DNA of 64,000 nt from Terfezia claveryi. Taxonomy: Eukaryota > Ascomycota > Pezizomycetes > Pezizales > Pezizaceae. Made by a program: the position numbers and the translations under genes. Numbering within the stretch: the first letter of the stretch is position 1; each line of letters starts with the position of its first letter. A model generated the notes under the pieces. That model saw only the letters and a program-made list of their open reading frames with translations, made no database searches and was not told the origin of the DNA. The stretch spans positions 1-64,000 of the forward strand of contig WHUX01000189.1 of NCBI GenBank assembly GCA_015179025.1, written 5' to 3'. This document shows, one piece after another, positions 43,774-55,003 of this stretch.

Positions 43774-44831
43774 TTTCCTTAGCCTTGTCCGTACGTACTT
43801 TTTCGGCGCGGCTTCCTTGGGCATTGTTGGGCATTCTTTCTACTTTGCTTGCATTTGGGGATTGGGGATACTGCATTAATCTGGTTTACAATACTCTTCT
43901 TTTCCCCATGATTGTTTGAGGGGGATGCGAAGGGTCTCATTTTCCAAAAAATCTCATCCATTAATCACGGTGTTATAATATAATACTCTTCTTTTCTCCA
44001 GATTCGACTGGGGCAGACGCGAAGGGTTGTTTTATTGGGGTTAAACGGATGCTATGAATGGGGTTTTATTCAACTTTCCTTGCGGGGGACTTGTCTGCTA
44101 ATTTTACTCTGAATTGACTGAATGATGAATGAAGTAGCTCTCGGCCTAATTTAGTTCACTGGTATCAATTGAAAGGAAGCTTATTGCTTATGTCAGTACG
44201 GAGGTGCGGAACACAATTTTCTTACTTTGGAATTGCATATGCGGATATATACAGTAAACATACGGAGATACAATATGCATATGTATGGCTATTCACGTGT
44301 ATATATCTAGCATATGCATAGAATGATTAATTTATTTAACAGAATTGTTATTCACAAAAACACCTTCAACAGCTTCTGTTCCAGTACTATGGCTATGTTC
44401 CTGCTCCCGCTATTTTTGCTTTCATCGAGCCCTGCATCGTTGGCACACCCGCAGTCCTCCTGTACCCTCCACATTCCGCTGCGGCTCCTTCTGTGTGTTC
44501 TCTATATCACTCAATACTACTGCAGGTGATTGTAGCGGAGGGTATTGAATTGCAATCCGCCGTGAGCAGCAGCTCCGCACTTAGAAGAAGAAAGCCCCTA
44601 GGTAAAGACGCCACCATTAGGGTGCATATGCCAAGTACAATATCCCAATATATGCACATATATGTACACTTTTCCCAAGTTACGGAGTCGGAACGAGGAA
44701 AAAACTTTTGTTCCACACATTCCACAGTCGGGTTTTGTTCAGGCTCATCCCTTTTGATCTTGTATTATTGTCTTAGTTCTTGACTCATACTGAATAATAC
44801 TGTCTTACATTTTCATATTCTTTAGAGGTAC
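43774..44831. other. Gene-free stretch upstream of tRNA ligase
   Basis: Contains AT-rich sequence with ATATGCATATG-type palindromes near 44237-44320. The last part is presumably the TRL1 promoter. Short frames 44314-44783 show no family features. Confidence 0.5.
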
Positions 44832-45059
44832 ATGGGAATGCTGGTACAGGGTGGCGTGAGGGTCATACTTTATCGCTGCCAGCGTCAGGTCCCCTCTGCA
44901 ATAAGAGCACTCCAAATCTCCCGACTTTCCCACACAGCAACGCCAGCATCACCAATTCCATTGGCTACAAAGTCCAGGGCGCGGAAAGAAATCCGTCCTC
45001 GCCTAACAACACAACTAACGCCATCTACTTCCTCTTTTTCCCCAATCTTTTTCACAAAT

Positions 45060-47557
45060 ATGTCGGAACACACACTCACTGGCACTCTTAGCGAGCCCCG
45101 TCTCCAAAAGCCGAAGGAGGTCAATAGCCTCATTAATCAAATGGAAGCTGGGCTCAAGAAGGGCAAGGGGGCAGGCTTCGGTTGCCGCCGAACTACCTTC
45201 AAACTGGATGGCAGGGACATGGAGGTTCACAGCTGGAAGTTAACGACTTCGATTACAAGAAATACACACTCCCCACCTTTGCCCGAGGGCTTTTCACCTA
45301 CCGGAACCCATCGAGCGGAGATCACGAGATCGTCATCCGAGGGTACGATAAATTTTTCAATATCGACGAGGTAAAGCAGACGAAGTGGGCGTGGATCAAA
45401 GAGAATACCAAGGGGCCGTACGAGTTGACGGTAAAGGAGAATGGATGTATTATTTTCATTTCGGGCCTATCAGATGACAGTTTGCTGGTGTGCAGTAAAC
45501 ATTCGACAGGGGCGAGGGCGGATGTGAATCTATCGCATGCAAAGGCAGGGGAGAGGTGGGTTGATAAACATCTTGCTTCAGTGGGGAAGACTAGAGCAGA
45601 GTTGTCGAGACACTTGAGGGAATTGAATGCTACGGCTGTGTTTGAGTTGTGTGATGATTCTTTTGAGGAGCACATTCTAGCGTATGCCGAGGATCAAGCG
45701 GGCCTTTACCTGCATGGAATCAATTTCAACGTCCCCAAATTTGCTACTTGTTCTCAAGGGGAAGTGCAGAAGTTTGCCGAGACTTATGGAATGAGAAAAA
45801 CGGATTACTTTGAGATGCATGATGTCGATTCTCTAAAGAAGTTTCTGGAGGGAGCCGCTGAGACTGGAAGCTGGGATGGTAAGGATGTGGAAGGATTTGT
45901 TATACGATGTAAAGCACGAGAAGGGCCGACAGACCCGAGCTGGCATGATTGGTTCTTCAAGTACAAGTTTGAGGAGCCTTATCTCATGTACCGACAGTGG
46001 CGGGAGGTTACCAAGTCTATGCTTTCCGGGAAGCAACCTAGGTACAAGAAACACCAAGGAGTCACCAATGAGTACCTTACATTCGCAAGGTCGTATTTCC
46101 AGCAAAATCCCAAACTGGTAAAGGAGTATCAAGAAAACCACGGCATCATCAAACTTCGAGACGCTTTCCTAGAAAAGAGAGGAATGAAGGGAAGTGACCT
46201 TGTCAAAATCGAAAATGAGGGTGGAATGTTTCAGGATGGAAGTGGAGAGGCTGCAGAGACCGAAGATGTCAAACTTGTGCTTGTCCCAATTGCTAGCATT
46301 GGATGTGGGAAGACTACGCTCGCTATCGCCTTGTCGAGACTATTCAAATGGGGCCACATTCAGAACGACAACCTCTCCGGCGGCTCACAACGCCCAGTAC
46401 GCTTTGCCAGGGCAATCGTTGACAGCCTGAAGACAAGCCAGGCAGCCATTGCAGACAGGAACAATCATCAAAAGCGTGAGCGAAAGCAAATCTTCGACGA
46501 TGTCGGCAATTTAGCACACACAGCTCAATTCGTCGCTCTTCACTACGTCCATTACCGCCCAGATGTCGATCCTGGTGAATATAAACGTCGAATTCGAAAA
46601 GTCACTCAGGATAGGGTGTTTCATCGTGGTGATAACCATCAAACTATACATGCTGCAAGCAAACCTCAGAAGGAAGTCGTCAGCATCATGGAAGGTTTTC
46701 TGAAGAGGTTTGAGCCCGTGGAGCATGATCAGCAACCTGATTGGGCGTTTCAAACTGTGATTGATTTGGATATTGAGGCGGATTCTAGGAAGAACTTGGA
46801 GACGGCAATCTTGCATTTGAGAGAGGCTTTCCCGAGCGTTATCAAGAAGATGCCAACTAAGGAGGAGATGGATGAGGCGATTGAGTTCACTTTGAACGAA
46901 TACCAACCCAAAGCTGGTAAGGGAGGGAAGCAGCAGCCGCAGCAGCCACAACAGCAGGCTCCAGCACAACAGCAGGCTCCAGCACAACAGCAGGCTCCAG
47001 CACAACAGCCAAAGAAGGAGAAGCCAAAGCCGATAGAGTATTTCTCTATCCAGGTCCCTTACGAGACAATATATAACACGCTTGAATCGGCATTTGAAAC
47101 TCTCCCCACGGAACAGCGCTCCTTCTATTACCAGCTCAGAGACTCGAATCGTATCCAGAAGGCATTCCACGTAACTCTCGTCCACCGTGCCTCCCTCACG
47201 ATTAGCAAAGGGAAGCCAAACACTAAAAACCAAGCCATGTGGGATAAATACGTCAACATGACCTCCGCTGCAGAGGCACCCATTAAGGTGAAAGTCAAGC
47301 TAGATAAGGTGGTTTGGGATGAAAGTTTAATGGCTATTACGGTCAATTTGGGCGAGGAGTTAGAGGGAGGGAAGGGCATGCAGTGTGCGAATGAGGTCCC
47401 ACATATCACAGTTGGAACGAAGTCGCAGAATATCAAGCCAAAGGAATCAAATAACCTGTTGTTGACGTGGAAGGCGGGCAAGGAAGCAAAAATTCATGTG
47501 GCAGATTTGGGAGGAGTGGAGGTATATGGGAAGGTGGAGGCTGTAGCGCAGAGATAA
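45060..47557 (+). CDS. TRL1: tRNA ligase Trl1 (ligase-kinase-cyclic phosphodiesterase), one-base frame break
   Basis: Joins tRNA halves after intron removal and HAC1/XBP1-type mRNA exons. About 832 residues if the frame is mended. The first about 60 codons (45060-45240, MSEHTLTGTL..., RRTTFKLDG...VHSWK) lie in one frame, and the rest (NDFDYKKYTLPTFARGLF onward) in the next, with no intron between; one base is missing near 45243 (AAGTTAACG). Domains: adenylyltransferase with the nucleotidyl Lys in KENG (about residue 126) and a DVEGFVIR motif; kinase P-loop GCGKTT (about 415); a Gln/Pro/Ala-rich linker; and the phosphodiesterase with two HxT motifs (HVTLV, HITVG). The frame is open upstream to an ATG at 44832, adding a 76-residue Arg/Ser-rich extension resembling a mitochondrial presequence. 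Confidence 0.95.
46928..47012 (+). repeat. Gln/Pro/Ala coding repeat in TRL1
   Basis: Three 18-bp copies of CAACAGCAGGCTCCAGCA follow CAGCAGCCGCAGCAGCCA. They encode QQQAPA units in the linker between the kinase and phosphodiesterase domains. Confidence 0.9.
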
Positions 47558-48452
47558 GGGAGGGATTAGGAAAGTGGGGTTTCTGTGGGTTCAAGTGAGT
47601 GGGGCCTGATTAGGATTAGGTATCTCCTCTCTTCTGTTTCATTTTTATTGTGCTCTTAAGGCTATTTAGGCTGATGGGCGTTTGCTTGGTCTTGCTTTTG
47701 ATGTTCTTCTGGGAAAAGTTTCCTACTCATAGATTGCTTGAGGGAATAAGTCCGAAGTGCATAGCATTTGGGGAGATGAGGAAATGAAAGAGAAGGCATT
47801 CACGAAGCTGCATAATTTATCGAGATGGAATTTACATGAAATCGCTTGCAGGTCGAAGCAATGTATTTTCCCATGTCAATACCTGAAAATATCAACCTCA
47901 TGGTCAGTTTTATATTGTCACTGCAATGCAAAATTGATGTCCTGAATTCAGGGTAATGGAGTTACAGTAATCAAAGTACACATCAAGGTAAGGAGTTTAA
48001 TCTGATCAACTCAGCTGAGCATGTATAGCGAGAAGTAGGAGGGCCGTGATGAACAGAAGAATTCTCTCCTCTACATATCTCTCCTCTACTTATCCTCCTC
48101 TACTTATCCCTCCTCTACTTATCCCTCCTCTACTTATCCCTCCTCTACTTATTTCTACCGCCTCGCTGCTCCCTATTTCTTCTCGGTAGTGTTCCGACAA
48201 CCCCAATTTATTCATAACTCAATTAGGAACTATCATGAAAGCCAAGAAAATAAAAACACTTATACCTGGTTAATCCCCTGCCCCTACGCATCCTCTACGA
48301 GGGTCTGATCGAGACTACCTTCGCATACCAACTGCTATACCCCAACTAACGAGCAATAACCAACCTCTATACCACCATAGAACTCGGTAATAAAACATGA
48401 CATGAAACTGCATTGCTTCACCCACTATAGTACGTCGATGGATAACTATGTA
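47558..48452. other. Gene-free stretch with a short tandem repeat
   Basis: The TRL1 3' UTR comes first. At about 48065-48152 there are five or six copies of CTCCTCTACTTATCC (15-16 bp). Nothing coding is supported. Confidence 0.65.
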
Positions 48453-49172
48453 TCACCATAAATAAAAGCCCACTTCTGAGTCACCAGCGAACAGGCCTTC
48501 ACATCTCCCGACACATTTTCTTAGCTTCATCAGCAATTTAACAAAAAAAATTTCAGTAGTGACTCGAGTGGGAATATCCGGTATAGACTCGGGAAGAATC
48601 TCGTCATTAGTTCTATCCATTGTATATACACAAATTCTGGTTCCCATAGTCTGACGTTGTCGAAAAGGATCTTAAAACCTTCATGCATCTGAATATCGGC
48701 CGACGCTCGAGTTAAATGTATTGAAAATGTCTGGATATTTAACAATACTGGATGTTCATCACTACTAATGATAAATATTGCGGTGAAGTCGACGGGCTTT
48801 GCCTGCTCTGGCGATTTACACTGAAATATTACCATGAAATTTTCTTCCGATGACTCAATAAAAAGCTAAGAGGACCATAAACCTGGATTCCTCGAGCTCT
48901 TCTCTTGGTCTAATCAAGTTTAACTTCTCGATGATATGTTGTACCTCCGGTGCCTGAGACTCGAAAGGATCAGAGGCAGTTGTCTCGTCTACTTTCTCAG
49001 TATCGAAAAATATGTTGATCGATGTATTCTGTACAGTGTCGTGATCAAGCCCTATCCTATCTTCTACAAGAGAAGTCTGATCACTCCAATTCAATGCAAA
49101 ACTAAGCGGAAGCGGGTCGAGACTCAAAATCTCATCTCGAAGAGTAGTCGAACCGTAAGTACTTGTTTGCAA
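48453..49172 (-). CDS. Unrecognised protein, probably two exons or more
   Basis: Two minus-strand frames with natural-looking composition: 48855-49172 (LRDEILSLDPLPLSFALNW..., EVQHIIEKLNLIRPREELEES) and, from about 48868 downward, LFIESSEENFMVIFQ then FTAIFIISSDEHPVLLNIQTF and GFKILFDNVRLWEPEFVYIQW, ending near 48453-48530 in one of two frames. Any intron must fall near 48855-48900, but no splice pair kept frame well, and a missing base (as in three neighbours) is also possible. I do not recognise a family. It is divergent from RAD10. Confidence 0.4.
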
Positions 49173-49311
49173 GAGAGTCTAGAGGGCTAAATCCGATATA
49201 GATTCTTGGCATGGTACCCTTCTGCTTACATAAATTCTTGTGCTTGGACATTTGACTCCTCTGATCCACACGATTGAAGACGTGACAGTCGGCTCCAGCT
49301 TTTGCAGAAAT

Positions 49312-51035
49312 ATGGATGATGATTTCGACGACTTTGGGGCCGCAGACGATGCAGCGTTGACAAAGGCTCTGGACGAAGCTGAACGCCGAGCTGCACAGAC
49401 CAAGGCGTCATCTAGCAGCACCTCTAACAGAGCGACATCTGGAGCAGAGAAGGCGAGGGGGCCAGCAACTGTCCAGCAGCCACTCCCACAGAAAATAAAT
49501 CGACCAACAGGCACTAGTTCTATTATTGTCAGTCAACGACAGGTAATATGAAGACCCCCCGCAATTCATCGTTGTTTGTCTGAGCCTTTTACATTATCAT
49601 ACCCAGGCACAAGCCGCAGATCATTTTGGAGGATAAAAGAAAAAAGCAAGGAGTTTCCTTAAGAATTTTCTGTATTTTCCCATTTTAGCCTGTCTTACTA
49701 GCCTATCGCCCGCGGGATTGTAGCCAAGTTCCATTTATTGTATCACATACCCTAAAGCATACGAAGGATCAAAGTTCTGGAAATAGTGCGCTGTTATCCC
49801 TCTCAATTAAAACCAACCCCAAATATTTCTATCACACTTTGTCACAGCTTTAAATCCAAAGCTTTACTTGCACGAATTGCTGATATCTTACTGGTCATAG
49901 AAAGGGAATCCGGTTTTAACATATATCAAAAACGTGCCCTGGGAATATGGTGACATTGTGCCTGATTATGTGGTGGGCAAGACAGCCTGTGTGTTGTTCT
50001 TGAGGTATGCCTGAAATAATTCAATTACCTTCGTGAGACGGTGGTACTTTATGGAGGTGTGTTCTAACTTTCGAATTTTATGGTGGGCATAAAGCCTAAA
50101 ATACCATAGTATGTCTACTCAGCTGTCTTGGTGGTACAATTATGGTATAAGACGCGGGTGTAGGGAAAGCCAGCTCTATTGATACTTTTCCGTATTGGGC
50201 AGGACTACACCCAGAATATATCTACAACCGGGTCAAACTACTTGGACACAGTTACAGCCTTCGTATTCTTCTTGTCATGGTTGATATTGTATGTTCTCCG
50301 ACACTCACCCGTGACACGTTGTTGATTGATCTTCCCTTACCATTAAGATAGGAAAATCACCAATCCCCACTTCTTGAGCTATCAAAAACCTGCCACCTCA
50401 ACGATCTCACCCTTATTCTATCATGGGCCCCAGCTGAAGCGGGGCGCTACCTGGAAAGCTACAAGTCGTTCGAAAATGCCGCACCAACTCTTATCCAGGA
50501 GAAGCCTAAAGCGGACTATACCTCCCGCATGATTGATGTATGCACTTCGGTGAGGAGTGTGAGTAAGAAAGATGCTGTTAGCTTGGTAACGACGTATGGG
50601 AGTGTAAGAGCGGCATTAAATGCGGAAAAAGAGGAAATAGTACTTATCCAGGGGTGGGGTGAAAAGAAAGCGGAGAGGTGGGAGAAGGCTGCGAGAGAGC
50701 CTTTCATGGTAAGGAAGGGAAGAAAGGTGGGTGAAATGCCAAATGCGAGGCGTGAAGACGGCCAGAGACTAGAGGCAGATATTAGATTCAAGCGAGGAGA
50801 TGTGGCGGGGAGGTTGGGTATCGGGCCGGTGACCCTACCAGAGGCAATGACACAAGGACCAACTGTAGTAGTTGACGACGACGAAGGTTCTATAATGGCG
50901 GATAGGGAGCTGGAACGGGAGAAGTGGGAGCCGCGTGAAAAGGACGTTAATGGAATCGCCAGAGGTGGCACAGCCGCTGTTCGAGGCCATGATAAAATAA
51001 TGGCAGCAATTGCGAAGCTGCGGGCTACGGGCTAG
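49312..51035 (+). CDS. RAD10: DNA repair protein Rad10/ERCC1, with a 14-nt microexon
   Basis: Partner of the XPF/Rad1 nuclease; binds ss/dsDNA junctions in nucleotide excision repair and single-strand annealing. Exons 49312..49542, 49901..50004, 50095..50108, 50203..50288 and 50352..51035 give 372 residues. Block order: acidic N-terminus (MDDDFDDFG), SQRQ joined to [28 protein letters not shown], then FLS-LKYHR-LHPEYI, which only forms if the 14-nt exon CCTAAAATACCATA is included, with phases 2, 1 and 0 all consistent. The C-terminus has the [14 protein letters not shown] segment and a helix-hairpin-helix pair ([27 protein letters not shown]). Intron 1 is 358 nt, long for this window. The tail after 50720 (basic then acidic) is a lineage extension. 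Confidence 0.95.
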
Positions 51036-52310
51036 TTGGTCCCTCATAAATACCTTGTTAAATGTCTTGCAATAAATGTATTATTAATGGAGATTAATGA
51101 GGATAAATGGACTAATAATGAGATTAGACCTTTAACATTGTGCCCTTTTGAATTTTTGGACGAAAAGATATTACCCTCAGCTGAATTCCTTCTGTCTAGA
51201 CTGGTTGCCTGGACTTTCCATTAAAATTTTTTGTCGGTCAGGTTACGCTACTTTCTCGGTTGAAAAAAAAGCAATATAACAAGGGCAGCCACGCACCTTG
51301 GTTGCCACATCCTGATTTGATTAGCTTCTCGTTATAATGCGTTTCATAACCGAGGATCGTCGCGGGAAGTTGCAAGAAGATGAAAATCCTACTTGGATCT
51401 CTGCTAGCGCCGGGCAGGAAATATCTATTTTAGGGCTAAACTGGGAAATTCAAACATTTGTTATGCGAAAACGGGCCAATTGCCACGAATCGTTGCTACT
51501 AGATATCCGCCTAGGCAACAGCTGCAAAACCGGAGCGGTCTCGTTACATGTCTTGTTACAGTATGGTGATGAGCCTACCTACCAGATGCACGCAGTGGTA
51601 TATCGGTACCTGCAGCTGTCTAGCGTTAATCGAAAAAGAGCAGGTTAGCCACTCCGCTCCCAGTTGGTGCCCCTATGGATTTTCCTATTCATGATACCCA
51701 TTGCTGCTATTCCTACTTACCTTTTCCCGTTTTGCGGATTGTGGCTGCTGTTTATGGTGACGATCTCCTCGACGACTGGTCCCACTGGCGTTTGGGAATT
51801 GATTACCATAACCTCATACCGGGGTATCTGGGCCCCATAAGTGGATTATTGGAATATGAGGCTGGAGTACGTCGTCAATCACCCCGAGCGGAATTAACGT
51901 AGATCCCGCGAAGCCACAGAGTTTCACTCTCAACGACATGGCTATTTTCATTAGCCTATGAAATTCACTTGTTCAGAGACGAGCTATATGATTACCTTGT
52001 CAAGCTTAATTCAGGTCTCGTAGGTTGAGCATGAGTAATGTAAGTTGAGCCTGGGGAAAGAGGTATATATGCTGCCCTTCCCGCCGCTGGAGATTGAGTT
52101 CTTCAGCAAACAAGCAATCCAGTGATCGTTACAGACATAGCTTCCTTCTTACGAGTTTCTTTCCTTTTCCTTTTCATTTTCCTTCTCCTTCTCCTTACCT
52201 TCACAAACAGGACTGGTCCTGGAAACACCACTTTCTTGCCTCATTGTTATACCATTATCAACTATTCTTCACATATACTTCTGAATCAAGTGCGAATACA
52301 TTCCCTCAGT
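51036..52310. other. Gene-free stretch upstream of the secreted repeat protein
   Basis: Two plus-strand frames (51337-51648, 51675-51902) have plausible composition but no family features, and a stop followed by a frame change between them. They may be remnants of a gene. A TATATAT motif near 52063 and a CT-rich leader (52140-52200) probably belong to the promoter of the gene starting at 52311. Confidence 0.45.
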
Positions 52311-54029
52311 ATGCTATTCAAACCTTCATTTCTCCTCCTCCTAGCAGTAACTGCTAGTACTGCCCCTACCTCCATCAGAGGCCGAGGCTCTTTACCTCAG
52401 AGGGCTGCTGTTGCCCAGGTGAAGAGGGATTATGGCAATGTGTTGGACAGCGGCACTCTCTATGGAAGAAACACTCCTTCCAACTATGATCAGGATACCA
52501 ACAAGCCTGGTTTTGACCATAGAAAACATGGCTCGCATTATAAGGATCAGGAGACGAATGAGCCTAGAACTAGCGAGTATAGGCCCCAGGATAAGGAACA
52601 GAAAGCCACAACTACCTGTACCAAGAAGAATAGGCCAACTCCAATTAATCAGTCTGGAGAGACGACCACTAATCTCCCCGGCAATGATACATATAACCCC
52701 GTGAGTTACGATCAGAGTGGAGAGCAGTATGGCCCTGGGGGTAAGGAAAGGAAAGCCACAACTACCTGTACCAAGAAGAATAGGCCAACTCCAACTAATC
52801 AATCTGGAGAGACAACAACTAATCTCCCCGGCAATGAGACACCTCAGAATACCGAGGTTAGCCCAACCCCAACAGCTCCAACTGGACCAGAAATAACCCC
52901 ACCCGGACCATCTCCTACTGGACCAACGGATTCTCCATATAGTGGAAATACCGGTAATGAGACCCTTCAAAATACCGAGGTTGGTCCAACCCCAACAGCT
53001 CCTGGATTAGAGGTAACTCCACCTGGGCCATCTCCTACGGGACCAACAGATTCTCCATATGGCGGAAACACTGATACCCCGGGCAGTGAGACCCCTCAGA
53101 ATACCGAGGTTGGCCCAAGCCCAACGATTCCAACTGGACCAGTGGTAACCCCACCCGGACCATCTCCAACTGGGCCAGCGCCAACGGATTCTCCACATGG
53201 CGGAAACACTGATACCCCCAGCAATGAGACCCCTCAGAATACCGAGGTTGGCCCAAGCCCAACGACTCCAACTGGACCAGTGGTAACCCCACCCGGACCA
53301 TCGCCAACTGGGCCGGCACCAACGGATTATCCATATGGCGGAAACACTGATACCCCCAGCAATGAGACCCCTCAGAATACCGAGGTTGGCCCAAGCCCAA
53401 CGATTCCAACTGGACCAGTGGTAACTCCACCTGGACCATCTCCAACTGGGCCGGCGCCAACGGATTCCCCATATGGCGGAAACACTGATACCCCTGGCAA
53501 TGAGACCCCTCAGAATACCGAGGTTGGCCCAAGCCCAACGATTCCAACTGGACCAGTGGTAACTCCACCCGGACCATCTCCAACTGGGCCGGCGCCAACG
53601 GATTCCCCATATGGCGGAAACACTGATACCCCTGGCAATGAGACCCCTCAGAATACCGAGGTTGGCCCAAGCCCAACGATTCCAACTGGACCAGTGGTAA
53701 CTCCACCCGGACCATCTCCAACTGGGCCGGCGCCAACGGATTCCCCATATGGCGGAAACACTGATACCCCTGGCAATGAGACCCCTCAGAATACCGAGGT
53801 TGGCCCAAGCCCAACGACTCCAACTGGACCAGTGGTAACTCCACCTGGACCATCTAATACTAAACCGATGCCAACGGATTTTTTCTATGGTGGAAACACC
53901 GGCAACGAGACCCCATATGGCGGAAACACCGATACTAATCCTCCACCTCCACCTCAACCACCAACCACTGACGCACCTGTCCCATATGCCCGCCGCCGCC
54001 GCACAGGACAATTCCGTTCACGGTTCTAA
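52311..54029 (+). CDS. Secreted Pro/Thr-rich protein with about eight 46-residue repeats
   Basis: 572 residues from the ATG at 52311, chosen because it gives a clean signal peptide (MLFKPSFLLLLAVTASTAPT); the frame is open upstream to 52122 with a second hydrophobic stretch. After a dibasic site (QVKR, about residue 41) comes a hydrophilic Tyr/Asp/Asn region, two copies of a Cys-containing block (KATTTCTKKNRPTP...ETTTNLPGN), then about eight tandem units of 138 bp. Each reads approximately NETPQNTEVGPSPT, PTGPVVTPPGPSPT, GPAPTDSPYGGNTDTPG. The end is basic (YARRRRTGQFRSRF). There are many Thr/Ser for O-glycosylation, two cysteines, and no membrane anchor. It looks like a cell-wall, mucin-like or matrix protein; the function is unknown. 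The four central repeats are nearly identical at DNA level. Confidence 0.85.
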   Translation: MLFKPSFLLLLAVTASTAPTSIRGRGSLPQRAAVAQVKRDYGNVLDSGTLYGRNTPSNYDQDTNKPGFDHRKHGSHYKDQETNEPRTSEYRPQDKEQKATTTCTKKNRPTPINQSGETTTNLPGNDTYNPVSYDQSGEQYGPGGKERKATTTCTKKNRPTPTNQSGETTTNLPGNETPQNTEVSPTPTAPTGPEITPPGPSPTGPTDSPYSGNTGNETLQNTEVGPTPTAPGLEVTPPGPSPTGPTDSPYGGNTDTPGSETPQNTEVGPSPTIPTGPVVTPPGPSPTGPAPTDSPHGGNTDTPSNETPQNTEVGPSPTTPTGPVVTPPGPSPTGPAPTDYPYGGNTDTPSNETPQNTEVGPSPTIPTGPVVTPPGPSPTGPAPTDSPYGGNTDTPGNETPQNTEVGPSPTIPTGPVVTPPGPSPTGPAPTDSPYGGNTDTPGNETPQNTEVGPSPTIPTGPVVTPPGPSPTGPAPTDSPYGGNTDTPGNETPQNTEVGPSPTTPTGPVVTPPGPSNTKPMPTDFFYGGNTGNETPYGGNTDTNPPPPPQPPTTDAPVPYARRRRTGQFRSRF

Positions 54030-54589
54030 GGGAAGGATAGAAGGAAGGATATTTATTTGGGGGTGGGGGCCAGTGGAAAATGAATAGTATTAGGTGGATG
54101 GATTGAGCGATGAACAGAATTGGATTGGATGTTTTGTACAACCCATGCGAGTTAGTCTTGAGTTGAGCTCTAATTTGAGGTGGAGTAGCGGGGTAGGTGG
54201 TGGTCACTTGTCACTCATTGTATTAGCATGATTTTTTTAGGGGGGTATATAGCGAGGTAAATAATGGAAAATAAGTAATTACATCAAGTACCAAATCTTC
54301 ACATTCATCATTAACCTGAAATCTCCCGGTGCAAATTAATCGGCGGGAACTGAGTTCCTAAAAGAGCGAAACATGGTAACCATTACTCTTCACAAAGAAA
54401 ACTCTCTAGTGAAACCGAACCATACGGCAACCCGTGAATAAACCCAACCATATTATCTAACAAATAGCCCTGAACAAGGCAAGAACGAGAAAAGAAAAGG
54501 CACCAAACTCGCTATCTTATATCGAAAAGATTCACTTCCCTACTCAAATATAGCCCTGAACCCCAAATCTCCTAAACTTCCTATTCATA
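54030..54589. other. Gene-free stretch
   Basis: The 3' UTR of the repeat protein and the presumed promoter of the next short gene; nothing else seen. Confidence 0.5.
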
Positions 54590-55003
54590 TTGCTTTCAAT
54601 CCTCCATCACCACACTAACTATCTCCTCTCCCTACCTTCCCCCATGGCTAACATGTACATCCTGCAAGCTCCTCCCATCATACCTATACGATTCTATCAC
54701 ACCTTAACAGTGGAGAATCTCAACAATTTGATCCGCTCGTATAATCTCCTCGCTCCGGAACTGGCCAAGAAACCATACTTCTCGCTCGAGAGGGAATTGA
54801 ACGCTTGTTATCTGGATGTTGCACCACAATTGGCCAACAGTTCAAGAAAAGCCAAGGAAGTTCCCAGTTCTAGTGTTGGCGGAAGTGGGGGGTTATGGGA
54901 GAAGGTTGCAGGTGGCAGGTTGCGAGTTTATGATAAGCAGAAGCCATCATATGATTTTAAAGAGCTTTTGAGGGATTTATGTTCTAGAAAAGCACCTGCC
55001 TAA
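54590..55003 (+). CDS. Lone C-terminal domain of a DNAJC28-like protein, truncated
   Basis: 137 residues (or 119 from the ATG at 54644). The core FYHTLTVENLNNLIRSYNLLAPELAKKPYFSLERELNACYLDVAPQLA matches, from memory of the family, the C-terminal part of fungal mitochondrial DnaJ-homologue subfamily C member 28 proteins (DUF1992 family), where it follows the conserved domain. After it come a Ser/Gly linker and RVYDKQKPSYDFKELLRDLC, also as in those proteins. The J and DUF1992 domains are missing, and no coding sense is seen upstream. It is either a truncated duplicate or the remains of a gene. The frame is intact, which suggests it is recent or still in use. Confidence 0.6.
   Translation: MLSILHHHTNYLLSLPSPMANMYILQAPPIIPIRFYHTLTVENLNNLIRSYNLLAPELAKKPYFSLERELNACYLDVAPQLANSSRKAKEVPSSSVGGSGGLWEKVAGGRLRVYDKQKPSYDFKELLRDLCSRKAPA

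Noticed and set aside
50161..50202. An alternative RAD10 exon starting at the acceptor before CTCTATTGATAC
   Set aside because: It keeps frame but inserts nine residues unlike the family; the 14-nt microexon gives the conserved sequence.
53007..54011. Long Trp-rich minus-strand frames (334 and 272 residues)
   Set aside because: They are reverse-strand shadows of the 138-bp repeats; the plus frame has a signal peptide and sensible composition.
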